This document shows, piece by piece, positions 56,937-64,000 of a stretch of DNA of 64,000 bases. The stretch is taken from positions 62,001-126,000 of the forward strand of contig JAHJSA010000088.1 of NCBI GenBank assembly GCA_018830645.1. Reading direction: 5' to 3'. This stretch comes from Actinomycetota bacterium (GTDB lineage Bacteria; Actinomycetota; Thermoleophilia; RBG-16-64-13). Each line of letters starts with the position of its first letter. The first letter of the stretch is position 1. A model generated the notes under the pieces. It was given only the letters and a program-made list of their open reading frames with translations, was not told where the DNA came from and did not search any database. Position numbers and translations under genes: made by a program.

Positions 56937-57010
56937 CACGTCCACCCCCCTTGATCGACGAATACTGCCCGACGCACACTACCGCAGGTGGGTCCTCCCC
57001 AAACTCACGG

Positions 57011-57970
57011 TCAACCCAGCCGCACACCTGCCCGAGCCCGCTCCAGCACTTCCTGAAGATCGGGCGGCAGAGGGCTCTCCACGCACACCTCGGCGCCATC
57101 CACCGGGTGAGAGAAGCGCAGGCTGTGGCTGTGCAGGAATTGCCGCCCCAGTCCGGCGACATCGCGGCGAGCATAGGTGGGATCCCCGACCACCGGGTGT
57201 CCGATGGCCAGGAAGTGCACACGTATCTGATGGGTGCGCCCGGTCTGGAGCGTGGCCTCCACCAGGGTGAACGCGCCGAGGCGCTCGAGCACTGTGAAAT
57301 GAGTGACCGCGTCCCGGGCGGCGGAGCCGCCCACCGCCATGGTCTTGCGTCGGTGAGGGTCCCGCCCGATCGGGGCCTCGATCGTTCCCGTGGGCGCCGC
57401 CAGATCTCCGTGCACCAGAGCCAGATAGCGTCGATCGACCTCCCTGTCTCTGATCATCTGCTGGAGGTTCCTGTGGACGGCCACGTCCTTCGCCACCAGG
57501 AGCAACCCGCTGGTGCCCTTGTCGAGACGATGCACGATCCCGGGACGGAACGACTCTCCGCCGGCAGGCTCGTGTTCGACCAGCGCATCCACCAACGTGC
57601 CCGACGTATGACCTTTCGCGTGATGCACCACCATGCCGGCGGGCTTGTCGACGACTAAGAGCCACTGGTCTTCGTATGCGAGCTTCACCGGTGCGGTGCC
57701 CGTCACGGGAGCAAATTCGACGGGCTCCGGGAAGGCCACCACGATCGTCTGACCGGAGACGACCCGCGTGCTCTTCGCCCGGTCCCTGCCCTCGATGGTA
57801 ACGGCGTGTCGGTCGCACAAGAGAGCGGCCTGGGATCGGCTGCCCACCTCGTCCCTGGTCGCCAGGATCACGTCGAGCCGGAGGCCGTCCTCCTCGGGCT
57901 GCACCATGTACGTGCGAACCGGAGCGCCTGATCCCGGGTTCAGCTCCGCGGTATCGAGAGACATGATCAC
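57011..57970 (-). CDS. rluD: 23S rRNA pseudouridine synthase, RluD family
   Basis: Isomerises uridines in 23S rRNA. The 319-residue protein has an N-terminal S4-like domain (LRLDVILATRDEVGSRSQAALLCDRH), the catalytic Asp in IVHRLDKGTSGLLLVAK and GRTHQIRVHFLAIGHPVVGDP. Start is GTG 57970 or ATG 57964. It follows lspA by 22 bp, a pairing common in Gram-positive bacteria. Confidence 0.94.
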   Translation of the reverse strand: MIMSLDTAELNPGSGAPVRTYMVQPEEDGLRLDVILATRDEVGSRSQAALLCDRHAVTIEGRDRAKSTRVVSGQTIVVAFPEPVEFAPVTGTAPVKLAYEDQWLLVVDKPAGMVVHHAKGHTSGTLVDALVEHEPAGGESFRPGIVHRLDKGTSGLLLVAKDVAVHRNLQQMIRDREVDRRYLALVHGDLAAPTGTIEAPIGRDPHRRKTMAVGGSAARDAVTHFTVLERLGAFTLVEATLQTGRTHQIRVHFLAIGHPVVGDPTYARRDVAGLGRQFLHSHSLRFSHPVDGAEVCVESPLPPDLQEVLERARAGVRLG

Positions 57971-57992
57971 ATCTGAGGCGGCATGAGAGCCG

Positions 57993-58505
57993 TCAGCGAC
58001 CCTCGGATACCGGCTCCCGACGCAGACCGAGCGCCAGATTCAGCAGGAGCAGCCCCACCCCGGCCACGATGAACACATCGGCGAGATTGAACGTGGGCCA
58101 GTACGGTAGGCGCAGGAAGTCGGTGACGTGGCCATGCACGATCCGCTCGAAGAGGTTACCCCCACTCCCACCAGCGAGAAGGCCGCCGGCGACAGCAGCG
58201 AGAGGCCGCCTGTCGAGCGCCACATACGCCACCACCGCGAGGAGGGCGACGGCAACGGCTGGAAAGATGATGGAGGGTCGGCCGGACAGGAGACCGAAGG
58301 CCACCCCGTCATTGACCCCGTAGTGAAGGTCGAGGAACGGAAGGATCTCTTTACGCTCGCCGAGCGCGAGGGACTCCACTACCGCACTCTTCACCCAGAG
58401 GTCGAGCGTGAGCGCGACGCCCGCCAAGGCGGCGAAGACCCACCACCTGGCTCGCGTGCCACCTCTGACCACTCGGTCGGGCGTGTTGATTGACGGATCG
58501 GTCAC
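57993..58505 (-). CDS. lspA: Lipoprotein signal peptidase II
   Basis: Membrane aspartyl protease that cleaves prolipoprotein signal peptides; needed for the lipoproteins in this window. The 170 residues have four hydrophobic helices and the conserved NDGVAFG, GGSGGNLFERIVHGHVTDFL and NLADVFI, the last two holding the catalytic Asp residues. GTG 58505 lies 4 bp after the dksA-like stop. Confidence 0.94.
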   Translation of the reverse strand: MTDPSINTPDRVVRGGTRARWWVFAALAGVALTLDLWVKSAVVESLALGERKEILPFLDLHYGVNDGVAFGLLSGRPSIIFPAVAVALLAVVAYVALDRRPLAAVAGGLLAGGSGGNLFERIVHGHVTDFLRLPYWPTFNLADVFIVAGVGLLLLNLALGLRREPVSEGR

Positions 58506-58509
58506 AGAT

Positions 58510-58875
58510 CTACAGGCCCTTCTCTGTCAGTCTCTGGCAGTCGATGCAGAGGCTCGCGTCCGGCGCGATGTTGAGACGCCCGTGACCGATCGCCTTCGCG
58601 CACGCGTCGCAGACCCCGTAGCTACCGTCGTCGAGCTTCTTGAGGGCGCGCTCTACGCGGGCCAGCCCGTGCCGCGCGTTCTCCTCGAGCGTGAGGTCCA
58701 TCTGCCGCTCCTGAGTGAAGGCCGCGGCTTCCGCCATGTGTTGATCGTACGGGCTCTCTTCCGATGTATCGGCGAGCGACACCGCGAGACCGTCTTCCAG
58801 TTCGTCGATCTCCCGGAGTAGCCGATCGCGCTCCTGCAACAGCTTCGTTCGGGTCTTGTCGTCATCCATGGTCAT
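58510..58875 (-). CDS. DksA/TraR-family C4 zinc-finger protein
   Basis: A 121-residue protein with an N-terminal coiled coil (residues 7-80) and a C-terminal zinc finger with Cys89, Cys92, Cys110 and Cys113. Family members bind RNA polymerase through the secondary channel; the short actinobacterial and Bacillus forms near lspA are less studied. GGAGCGAG precedes ATG 58875. In the divIVA-lspA-rluD run, probably co-transcribed. Confidence 0.9.
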   Translation of the reverse strand: MTMDDDKTRTKLLQERDRLLREIDELEDGLAVSLADTSEESPYDQHMAEAAAFTQERQMDLTLEENARHGLARVERALKKLDDGSYGVCDACAKAIGHGRLNIAPDASLCIDCQRLTEKGL

Positions 58876-58922
58876 CTCGCTCCCGATCGTTCAGCGGGGT
58901 CGGTCGCCAGACCTCACCGAGC

Positions 58923-59846
58923 TCACCACTGGAATTCGCGGTCCTCCGACTCACGTGGAGGGTCACGCCTGGCTTCATCGGGTCTGTCCTTCTTGCCGAA
59001 CAGAAAACGTCGCACCGACGAGTCCTTGTGTTGTTCCCGCTCGTACTCCTCGGGGTCGTCCGGTATCGACAGGTCGTCATCTGTATCATCGTCGAACTGC
59101 AGGTAGGAATCGGAGGAGTCTGTGGATCGTGCGGCCGCGGTGACGGGCGCGGAAGCCGCTGACGGAGGAGTCTGAGGAGGCGTGGCGGCGTGGTCGTCGG
59201 CCGCGGCGGCCTGCGAAGCGGCAGCAGGCGAAGCCACCGCTGAAGAAGCTGCGACGTCGGCCGCGGGGGTGCGCTCGGGCGCCGGAGCCGCGTACGCGGC
59301 GGGCTCATGCTGCCCCTCAGCCGCTGCCGCGTCGGAGCCCTGGTGCGCGAGCGCAGCCTCCACTCCCGAGACCAGGCTCCGGAACTTCTGCCGATCGCCC
59401 GAGGTCTCGTCCTCCGCCAGAAGGTTGAGATGCGCCTCCAGCAACGAGCGGAACTTGAAGCGGAAGTCTTCCTCGACCTGCTTGAGTTGGATCAGGTCCT
59501 GCTGCAACCGCCGCTTCTCGCCGTACGACTCGCCCAGGAGATCGCGCCCTCGTATCTCGGCGTCCTTCAGGATCAACTCCGCTTCCTTGCGGGCGTTGGA
59601 CTTCGTGTCGTCGGCCTGTTGTTGCGCCGAGAGCAGGGTCTTCTGCAGCGCCTCTTTGAGCGACTCATAGTGACGTATCTGCTCCTCGAGACGATCGATC
59701 CTCTCGCGCGACTCGATGTTCTCCTGGAACAGCGACTCGAACGCGTCGGCCACCTCGTCGAGGAACACATCCACATCCTCGTCGGAGTAGCCGCGCATCG
59801 CACGACGGAACTCCCTGTGCCGTATGTCAAGAGGTGTGAGCTTCAT
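58923..59846 (-). CDS. divIVA: DivIVA/Wag31-like cell-pole and septum protein
   Basis: Coiled-coil protein that recognises curved membrane at poles or septa. The 307-residue protein has the N-terminal DivIVA domain (MKLTPLDIRHREFRRAMRGYSDEDVDVFLDEV in pieces), a long coiled coil to about residue 165, then an Ala/Pro-rich disordered linker (175-245) and a charged tail (DDDTDDDLSIPDDPEEYERE). Located directly after yggT in the division cluster. Confidence 0.94.
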   Translation of the reverse strand: MKLTPLDIRHREFRRAMRGYSDEDVDVFLDEVADAFESLFQENIESRERIDRLEEQIRHYESLKEALQKTLLSAQQQADDTKSNARKEAELILKDAEIRGRDLLGESYGEKRRLQQDLIQLKQVEEDFRFKFRSLLEAHLNLLAEDETSGDRQKFRSLVSGVEAALAHQGSDAAAAEGQHEPAAYAAPAPERTPAADVAASSAVASPAAASQAAAADDHAATPPQTPPSAASAPVTAAARSTDSSDSYLQFDDDTDDDLSIPDDPEEYEREQHKDSSVRRFLFGKKDRPDEARRDPPRESEDREFQW

Positions 59847-59865
59847 GGCTTCTCCTTCGGACCCG

Positions 59866-60126
59866 CTAGAGTGCACCCCGGATCATGTTCTCCACCAGGA
59901 TCAACACCAGGATCGCCAACATGGGGCTCAGGTCAAACCCCATGCCCCCGCGCCCGAGCGAGGGCATCAGGCGGCGGAACAGCCCCAGGTAGGGCTCGGT
60001 GATGTCGTAGATCAGGCGATAGAGCGTACGGACCATGTCGTTCTCGGGCAGCGGGATCCACGACAACAGCACCCGGATGATGATCAGCCAGTAGTAGACT
60101 TTGATCACTGCGAGAAGATATTCCAC
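59866..60126 (-). CDS. yggT: YggT family membrane protein
   Basis: An 86-residue integral membrane protein with two helices (YLLAVIKVYYWLIIIRVLLSWIP and LSPMLAILVLILVENMI) and the family motif DITEPYLGLFRRLMPSLG between. Function is not settled; it is routinely found between sepF/proC and divIVA in Gram-positive bacteria. AAGGGG precedes the GTG start. Confidence 0.92.
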   Translation of the reverse strand: MEYLLAVIKVYYWLIIIRVLLSWIPLPENDMVRTLYRLIYDITEPYLGLFRRLMPSLGRGGMGFDLSPMLAILVLILVENMIRGAL

Positions 60127-60148
60127 ACCAACCCCTTGGGCCGCTCAG

Positions 60149-60958
60149 TCATAGTTGCCGTCCGCGCTCGACCGCTGCTTCGACGGCTCGGATCATGGCG
60201 CCTCGCACGCTTCGGTCTTCGAGCACCGCCAGACCCGCCATCGTGGTGCCGCCGGGTGAGGATACCTGGTCTTTCAGAACGCCGGCAGGGCCGGCGTCGT
60301 CCAAGAGCAGCCGTGAGGTGCCCAGTGCCATCTGCCGCACGAAGGGCCGCGCCACGTGGCGCGGCAACCCGGCCCGCACCGCCCCGTCTTCGAGTCCCTC
60401 GAGCACAACGGCCAGGAACCCGGGGCCGCTTCCCGTGACTGCGGTCACCACGTCGAAGTACTCTTCGGGCAGGACGCCGATGGTGCCCAGGCCCTCCAGC
60501 AGCCCGCTCACCGCCTCGAGCGCACTCGGTCCGGCCCCTTCTTCACCCGCCAGAGCGACGACCCCTTGGCCGACGCCCACCGCCATGTTGGGCATCATGC
60601 GAAGAAGGATCGGTCCGGAACCGACCGAAGCCCGCAGCCGGGCGAGTGTCACGCCCGCAGCCGTCGAGACGACCTTCTGGCCGGGGCGGAGGAGCGGAGC
60701 AAGCTCCGCCATGAGCGTGTCCATGTCTTGGGGCTTTGTCGCAACGATGAGCGGATCGGCGACGTGGACCAGTTCTTTCAGGGTGCCGGCGTGCCCGACT
60801 CGACTCCCCGCTTCCGTGGCCACCTTCGCCGCGCGCGGACCATCCCTGTCGAACACCACCACCGACGTGGTCGCCGGGCCATGCTCGATCCACCCCCGCA
60901 CGAGGGCGTTCCCGATGTTGCCAACCCCGATGATGCCTACGATCGCACTGTCTTCCAT
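60149..60958 (-). CDS. proC: Pyrroline-5-carboxylate reductase
   Basis: Last step of proline synthesis. The 269-residue protein has the NAD(P) loop GIIGVGNIGNALVRGW, KPQDMDTLM, RMMPNMAVGVGQGV and the diagnostic DQVSSPGGTTMAGLAVLE. ATG 60958 has GGAG eight bases upstream. It sits in the sepF-proC-yggT order typical of actinobacterial and clostridial division clusters. Confidence 0.95.
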   Translation of the reverse strand: MEDSAIVGIIGVGNIGNALVRGWIEHGPATTSVVVFDRDGPRAAKVATEAGSRVGHAGTLKELVHVADPLIVATKPQDMDTLMAELAPLLRPGQKVVSTAAGVTLARLRASVGSGPILLRMMPNMAVGVGQGVVALAGEEGAGPSALEAVSGLLEGLGTIGVLPEEYFDVVTAVTGSGPGFLAVVLEGLEDGAVRAGLPRHVARPFVRQMALGTSRLLLDDAGPAGVLKDQVSSPGGTTMAGLAVLEDRSVRGAMIRAVEAAVERGRQL

Positions 60959-61040
60959 AGCGGTCACTCCGTCTACTACATCTCCTCCCGGGGCGCGCCC
61001 GTGGATGACCAGAACGCCGCCCGGGGGACGGCGACCGCGG

Positions 61041-61598
61041 TTAGAATTGGTTGAAGAACCCCTTCTCCACGAGTCGCTGCCGCTCTTCCGCCGACACCTC
61101 GACGTTCTTCGGCGTGAGCAGGAACACCTTGTCGGCGACCCGCTGCATACCACCGTCGAGCGCATACGTGAGTCCGCTGGCGAAATCTATGAGTCTCTTG
61201 GCGAGCTCGGTTTCGCTGGTCTGGAGATTGAGGATCACCGGCACATCGATCTTGAACTTGTCGGCGATGAGTTGCGCGTCGTTGAAGTTCTTGGGAACCA
61301 CGAGGTGCACCTTCACGGGAGGAGCTTCGGCGGGTGAGGGAACGGGGCGGATCACCGCGGTGCGCTGGCTCCGCATCCCGTCGCCCTGGCTGTAGATATC
61401 GTCGAAATCGTTCGACGAAGAAGACCGCCTGCGACTGGTCGAGCGACTCTCCCGCTCAACACGCTTGACGCTCGGGCGCTCCCGGTAGGATTGCTCGAGC
61501 TCCTCGTGGGGCGCAAGCGTCTCCTCGTCGTAGTACTCATCTTCCTCGGCGATGCCGAAGTAGACTAAGGTCTTGTGCCACACGTCGCCCAGAGCCAT
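61041..61598 (-). CDS. sepF: Cell division protein SepF
   Basis: FtsZ-binding membrane anchor of the Z-ring. The 185 residues have the N-terminal amphipathic membrane segment (VWHKTLVYFGIA), an acidic then basic Ser/Arg linker, and the C-terminal SepF domain with VPKNFNDAQLIADKFKIDVPV and FASGLTYALDGGMQRV. It starts 3 bp after yggS stops, with AAGGAGGATAAGGG upstream. Confidence 0.95.
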   Translation of the reverse strand: MALGDVWHKTLVYFGIAEEDEYYDEETLAPHEELEQSYRERPSVKRVERESRSTSRRRSSSSNDFDDIYSQGDGMRSQRTAVIRPVPSPAEAPPVKVHLVVPKNFNDAQLIADKFKIDVPVILNLQTSETELAKRLIDFASGLTYALDGGMQRVADKVFLLTPKNVEVSAEERQRLVEKGFFNQF

Positions 61599-61601
61599 CC
61601 C

Positions 61602-62297
61602 TTATCCTCCTTGTGCGCCAGCGAAGAGCGTGCTGCCCAGCCGCACGATCGTCGCGCCTTCCTCGACCGCAACCTCGTAGTCGTTGCTCATCCCCATCGA
61701 GAGTTCGCTCAGCGAGTATCGGGGAGCGAAAAGGGGGGCGAGCCGATCCCGGAGCTCCCTCAGCCCGCGGAACACCAAGCGGACATCTTCGGGTTCGCGC
61801 ACGAAGGGAGCCATGGTCATGAAGCCCTTGAAACGCACCTTTTCGAAGGCCTGAGACTGCTCCAAGAAGGCCTCCGCGTCGCCCGGAAGAATACCATACT
61901 TGCTCGTTTCTCCGCTCACGTTCACCTCTAAGAGAGCGTCTACCACGGACTCTGCCCGTCGATCCATCTCGCTCACCAACGTAAGTGAATCTACCGAATG
62001 CACCAGCGAGACGCACGGCAGCACACTGCGCACTTTGCGGCTCTGCAGGTGTCCGATGAAATGAAACTCGAACATCTCCGAGAACGCACCCCACTTCCGA
62101 TCGAGCTCTTCAGCCCTGTTCTCTCCCACCAGACGGACGCCCGCCTGTGCGAGCGACCCCATCTCGTCGAGACCCACATACTTCGTGGCCACGAGCAGCC
62201 GTACCTGCTGCCCGCGCCCGCTGCGACGCCGCGCTTCTTCGATACGCGCCTCCGCCGCGGTCACGTTCATCCTCATCTGTTCGATGTCGATGGCCAT
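61602..62297 (-). CDS. yggS: Pyridoxal-phosphate homeostasis protein, YggS/PROSC family
   Basis: PLP-binding TIM-barrel protein that buffers pyridoxal phosphate. The 231 residues have the PLP Lys39 in LLVATKYVG, GENRAEELDRK, FHFIGHLQSRKV, VNVSGETSKYGI and LSMGMSNDYEVAVEEGATIVRLGS (in pieces). Between pgeF and sepF. Confidence 0.94.
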   Translation of the reverse strand: MAIDIEQMRMNVTAAEARIEEARRRSGRGQQVRLLVATKYVGLDEMGSLAQAGVRLVGENRAEELDRKWGAFSEMFEFHFIGHLQSRKVRSVLPCVSLVHSVDSLTLVSEMDRRAESVVDALLEVNVSGETSKYGILPGDAEAFLEQSQAFEKVRFKGFMTMAPFVREPEDVRLVFRGLRELRDRLAPLFAPRYSLSELSMGMSNDYEVAVEEGATIVRLGSTLFAGAQGG

Positions 62298-62329
62298 TTC
62301 CCCTCTTGCTGCCAGACGGATCGTCTCGT

Positions 62330-63151
62330 TCAGACGCCTGTCGCCCACAGGGCGGCGCCGTGTCTGCCGGTGCCGGCCCCGTCGGCCCTGTGAGAGAAGA
62401 AGAGGTCTCGATTGCACATGGTGCAAAGGCGCGGGTTCACCACGTTCTGCCGGGCGACGCCTACCTCGCCCGCAGCTTTCGTGGCTACCTCCCACAAGTC
62501 CAGATAGCCTTCCCGTGGAACGATCTCGGAACCGAACCGCCGCCGGAAGCCCGCCGTCAACTGAGAGTCCACCTGGTAGCAGCACGGGCCGATGCTCGGC
62601 CCGATCACCGCGAGGCCGGGCGGTCCCGTCATTGTGGCGGCACCCTGTTGGACGATGCCGTCGAGGAGACCGCGCCATCCGCCGTGCACGAGTGCCGCGT
62701 CCACCTCCCCCACCAGGATGACGGGGACGCAATCAGCGAAGACCAGGAGTGCGGCAAGACCCGCGTCGAGGCCCGGGTTGACCACGAGCCCGTCGCAGGG
62801 AGCTTTCGTCCCCTCGCGCATGTACTCCGCCGCGCCGGCGACTCGCACCCCATGCACCTGCTGAGGAGACACGAGGACGGGATCCGGATCGGCCCCCCCG
62901 GCCAGGCAGCCGAGAACACCGGCCAGGATTCCTCGGGCGGCGCACCCCGCTTCATCTCTGAGATCGAAGGGTCGGGCCTCCGACAGATGCGGCGAGTCCC
63001 AGCGTGTGGTGAACACGGCGCGGAACGGCTCGGGGAGCTCCACCGACAACAGGGGTATCTCGCCGGCGACCATGGGACGCACCCGCTCGGCCGCGAGTTC
63101 ATGTACCCGTTCTCCGAGAGAGGCCGGCACACTCCCAGCGGATGACAGCAT
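62330..63151 (-). CDS. pgeF: Peptidoglycan editing factor PgeF (laccase-domain protein)
   Basis: YfiH/DUF152 protein; relatives remove misincorporated residues from muropeptide precursors and may oxidise phenols or act as purine nucleosidases. The 273 residues have the metal-binding core: VSPQQVHGVRV, FADCVPVILV, ALVHGGWRGLLDG and GPCCYQVD. It lies 13 bp after ftsZ. Confidence 0.92.
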   Translation of the reverse strand: MLSSAGSVPASLGERVHELAAERVRPMVAGEIPLLSVELPEPFRAVFTTRWDSPHLSEARPFDLRDEAGCAARGILAGVLGCLAGGADPDPVLVSPQQVHGVRVAGAAEYMREGTKAPCDGLVVNPGLDAGLAALLVFADCVPVILVGEVDAALVHGGWRGLLDGIVQQGAATMTGPPGLAVIGPSIGPCCYQVDSQLTAGFRRRFGSEIVPREGYLDLWEVATKAAGEVGVARQNVVNPRLCTMCNRDLFFSHRADGAGTGRHGAALWATGV

Positions 63152-63164
63152 CGTCACTCCGCGG

Positions 63165-64000
63165 CTAGTCCTTGTCCCGCAGGAACGGGGGGATGTCGAG
63201 GATGTCCTCGTCCATCTCGAAGTGCGGGCGTTCCAGGTCCAAGCCCACCGGGTCCGCGTCGGCCGCTGCGTCAAGCGCGACCTCCTCCACACCACCCTCG
63301 ATGCCGAGCACCGCGCGAGGGTCGAAACCCGTGGCGATCACGGTGACCCGCATCTGGTCGCCCAGAGTCTCGTCGATCACGGCGCCGAAGATCACGTTGG
63401 CTTCGGAGTCGGCGGCGCCGGAGATGATCTCGGCCGCCTCATTCACCTCGAAGAGGCCCATGTCCTTCCCGCCCGTGATGTTGAGCAAGATACCGGTGGC
63501 GCCCTCGATAGATGACTCCAGCAGAGGCGACGAGATGGCCGCGCGGGCCGCCTCTACTCCACGGTTCTCGCCGGCGGAGATCCCGATGCCCATCAGGGCC
63601 GACCCGGCGTTCCGCATGATCGTGCGGACGTCCGCGAAGTCAAGATTGATGAGCCCGGGCACGGTGATGAGGTCGGTGATGCCCTGGACTCCCTGACGCA
63701 GCACGTCGTCGGCCACCTTGAAGGCCTCAATGATCGAGGTGCGGCGTTCCACGACCTGCAGGAGCCGGTCGTTCGGGATGATGATCAGTGTGTCCACCTT
63801 GCGACTAAGGGCTTCGATGCCCATCTCAGCCTGAGAGGCGCGTTTGCGTCCCTCGAAGCTGAACGGACGCGTGACGACCCCGACGGTGAGAGCGCCCAGT
63901 TCGCGGGCCAACTCAGCGATCACCGGAGCGGCGCCGGTGCCGGTTCCTCCGCCTTTGCCGGCAGTGACGAACACCATGTCGGCGCCCTTCAGGGCCTCAC
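63165..64000 (-). CDS. ftsZ: Cell division GTPase FtsZ (5' end outside window)
   Basis: Tubulin-like GTPase forming the Z-ring. The visible part begins just before the tubulin signature [10 protein letters not shown] and runs to the C-terminus, including [29 protein letters not shown], and the conserved C-terminal peptide [13 protein letters not shown] that binds SepF and FtsA. The linker between core and tail is short (about 35 residues). First visible gene of the division block; the N-terminal part lies beyond position 64000. Confidence 0.97.
   Translation of the reverse strand, partial: EALKGADMVFVTAGKGGGTGTGAAPVIAELARELGALTVGVVTRPFSFEGRKRASQAEMGIEALSRKVDTLIIIPNDRLLQVVERRTSIIEAFKVADDVLRQGVQGITDLITVPGLINLDFADVRTIMRNAGSALMGIGISAGENRGVEAARAAISSPLLESSIEGATGILLNITGGKDMGLFEVNEAAEIISGAADSEANVIFGAVIDETLGDQMRVTVIATGFDPRAVLGIEGGVEEVALDAAADADPVGLDLERPHFEMDEDILDIPPFLRDKD

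Overview
This is a GC-rich window of about 64 kb with densely packed genes and no rRNA, tRNA, CRISPR array or intact insertion sequence that I could recognise. Several features point to the phylum Actinomycetota: a tkt-tal-zwf-opcA-pgl pentose-phosphate cluster that includes the actinobacterial G6PDH partner OpcA, a ftsZ-pgeF-yggS-sepF-proC-yggT-divIVA block, and PyrR-type translational control sites. The metabolism looks mixed. There are several ferredoxin-dependent and putatively anaerobic functions (two 2-oxoacid:ferredoxin oxidoreductases, the benzoyl-CoA-pathway ring hydrolase BamA, a predicted selenoprotein) alongside PutA and an oxidative pentose phosphate pathway. An uncultured anaerobic or facultative actinobacterial lineage is my best guess; nothing here fixes the genus.

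Layout. 1-3.2 kb: 5' part of carB (minus strand) with a PyrR-type leader. 3.2-9.5 kb: SatP/YaaH acetate transporter, a tautomerase, an ABC exporter pair, typA, and a DsbA/FrnE-family gene whose active-site CxxC is encoded as TGA-Pro-Phe-Cys with a SECIS-like hairpin downstream. 9.5-12.8 kb: bamA, a thiolase and ferritin. 12.8-27.5 kb: assorted single genes (DUF2461-like ORF with an in-frame TGA, PEBP, quinone/acrylyl-CoA reductase, acetolactate-synthase-like enzyme, thioesterase, flavin reductase, GntR regulator with a class I amidotransferase, cyclophilin lipoprotein, SMUG1-like glycosylase, NapH-like iron-sulfur membrane protein, M20 peptidase, a MITE-like palindromic element, a beta-propeller protein).

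27.5-37.8 kb is the most striking part. It is a 14-gene, single-strand array read right to left: sbtA - [CdhB-like, korA, korB, korC, ferredoxin] - purE - purK - [CdhB-like, korA, korB, korC, ferredoxin] - sbtB. The SbtA bicarbonate symporter is the first gene and its PII-like partner SbtB is the last. Between them lie two complete five-gene 2-oxoacid:ferredoxin oxidoreductase sets and the bicarbonate-consuming PurK/PurE pair. A divergent NhaR-like LysR regulator, then nhaA, flank it. I read this as an inorganic-carbon uptake and fixation operon, with CO2-fixing (reductive carboxylation) use of the oxidoreductases as the main hypothesis.

40.6-45.5 kb: carA, pyrC, pyrB and pyrR, with 30-nt PyrR-type hairpins before pyrC, pyrB and (40 kb away) carB. 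45.7-53.3 kb: the pentose phosphate operon and a HAD phosphatase. 53.4-57 kb: fused proline dehydrogenase/P5C dehydrogenase and a small lipoprotein with an in-frame amber codon. 57-64 kb: rluD, lspA, a DksA/TraR zinc-finger protein, divIVA, yggT, proC, sepF, yggS, pgeF and the 3' part of ftsZ, which runs off the right end.
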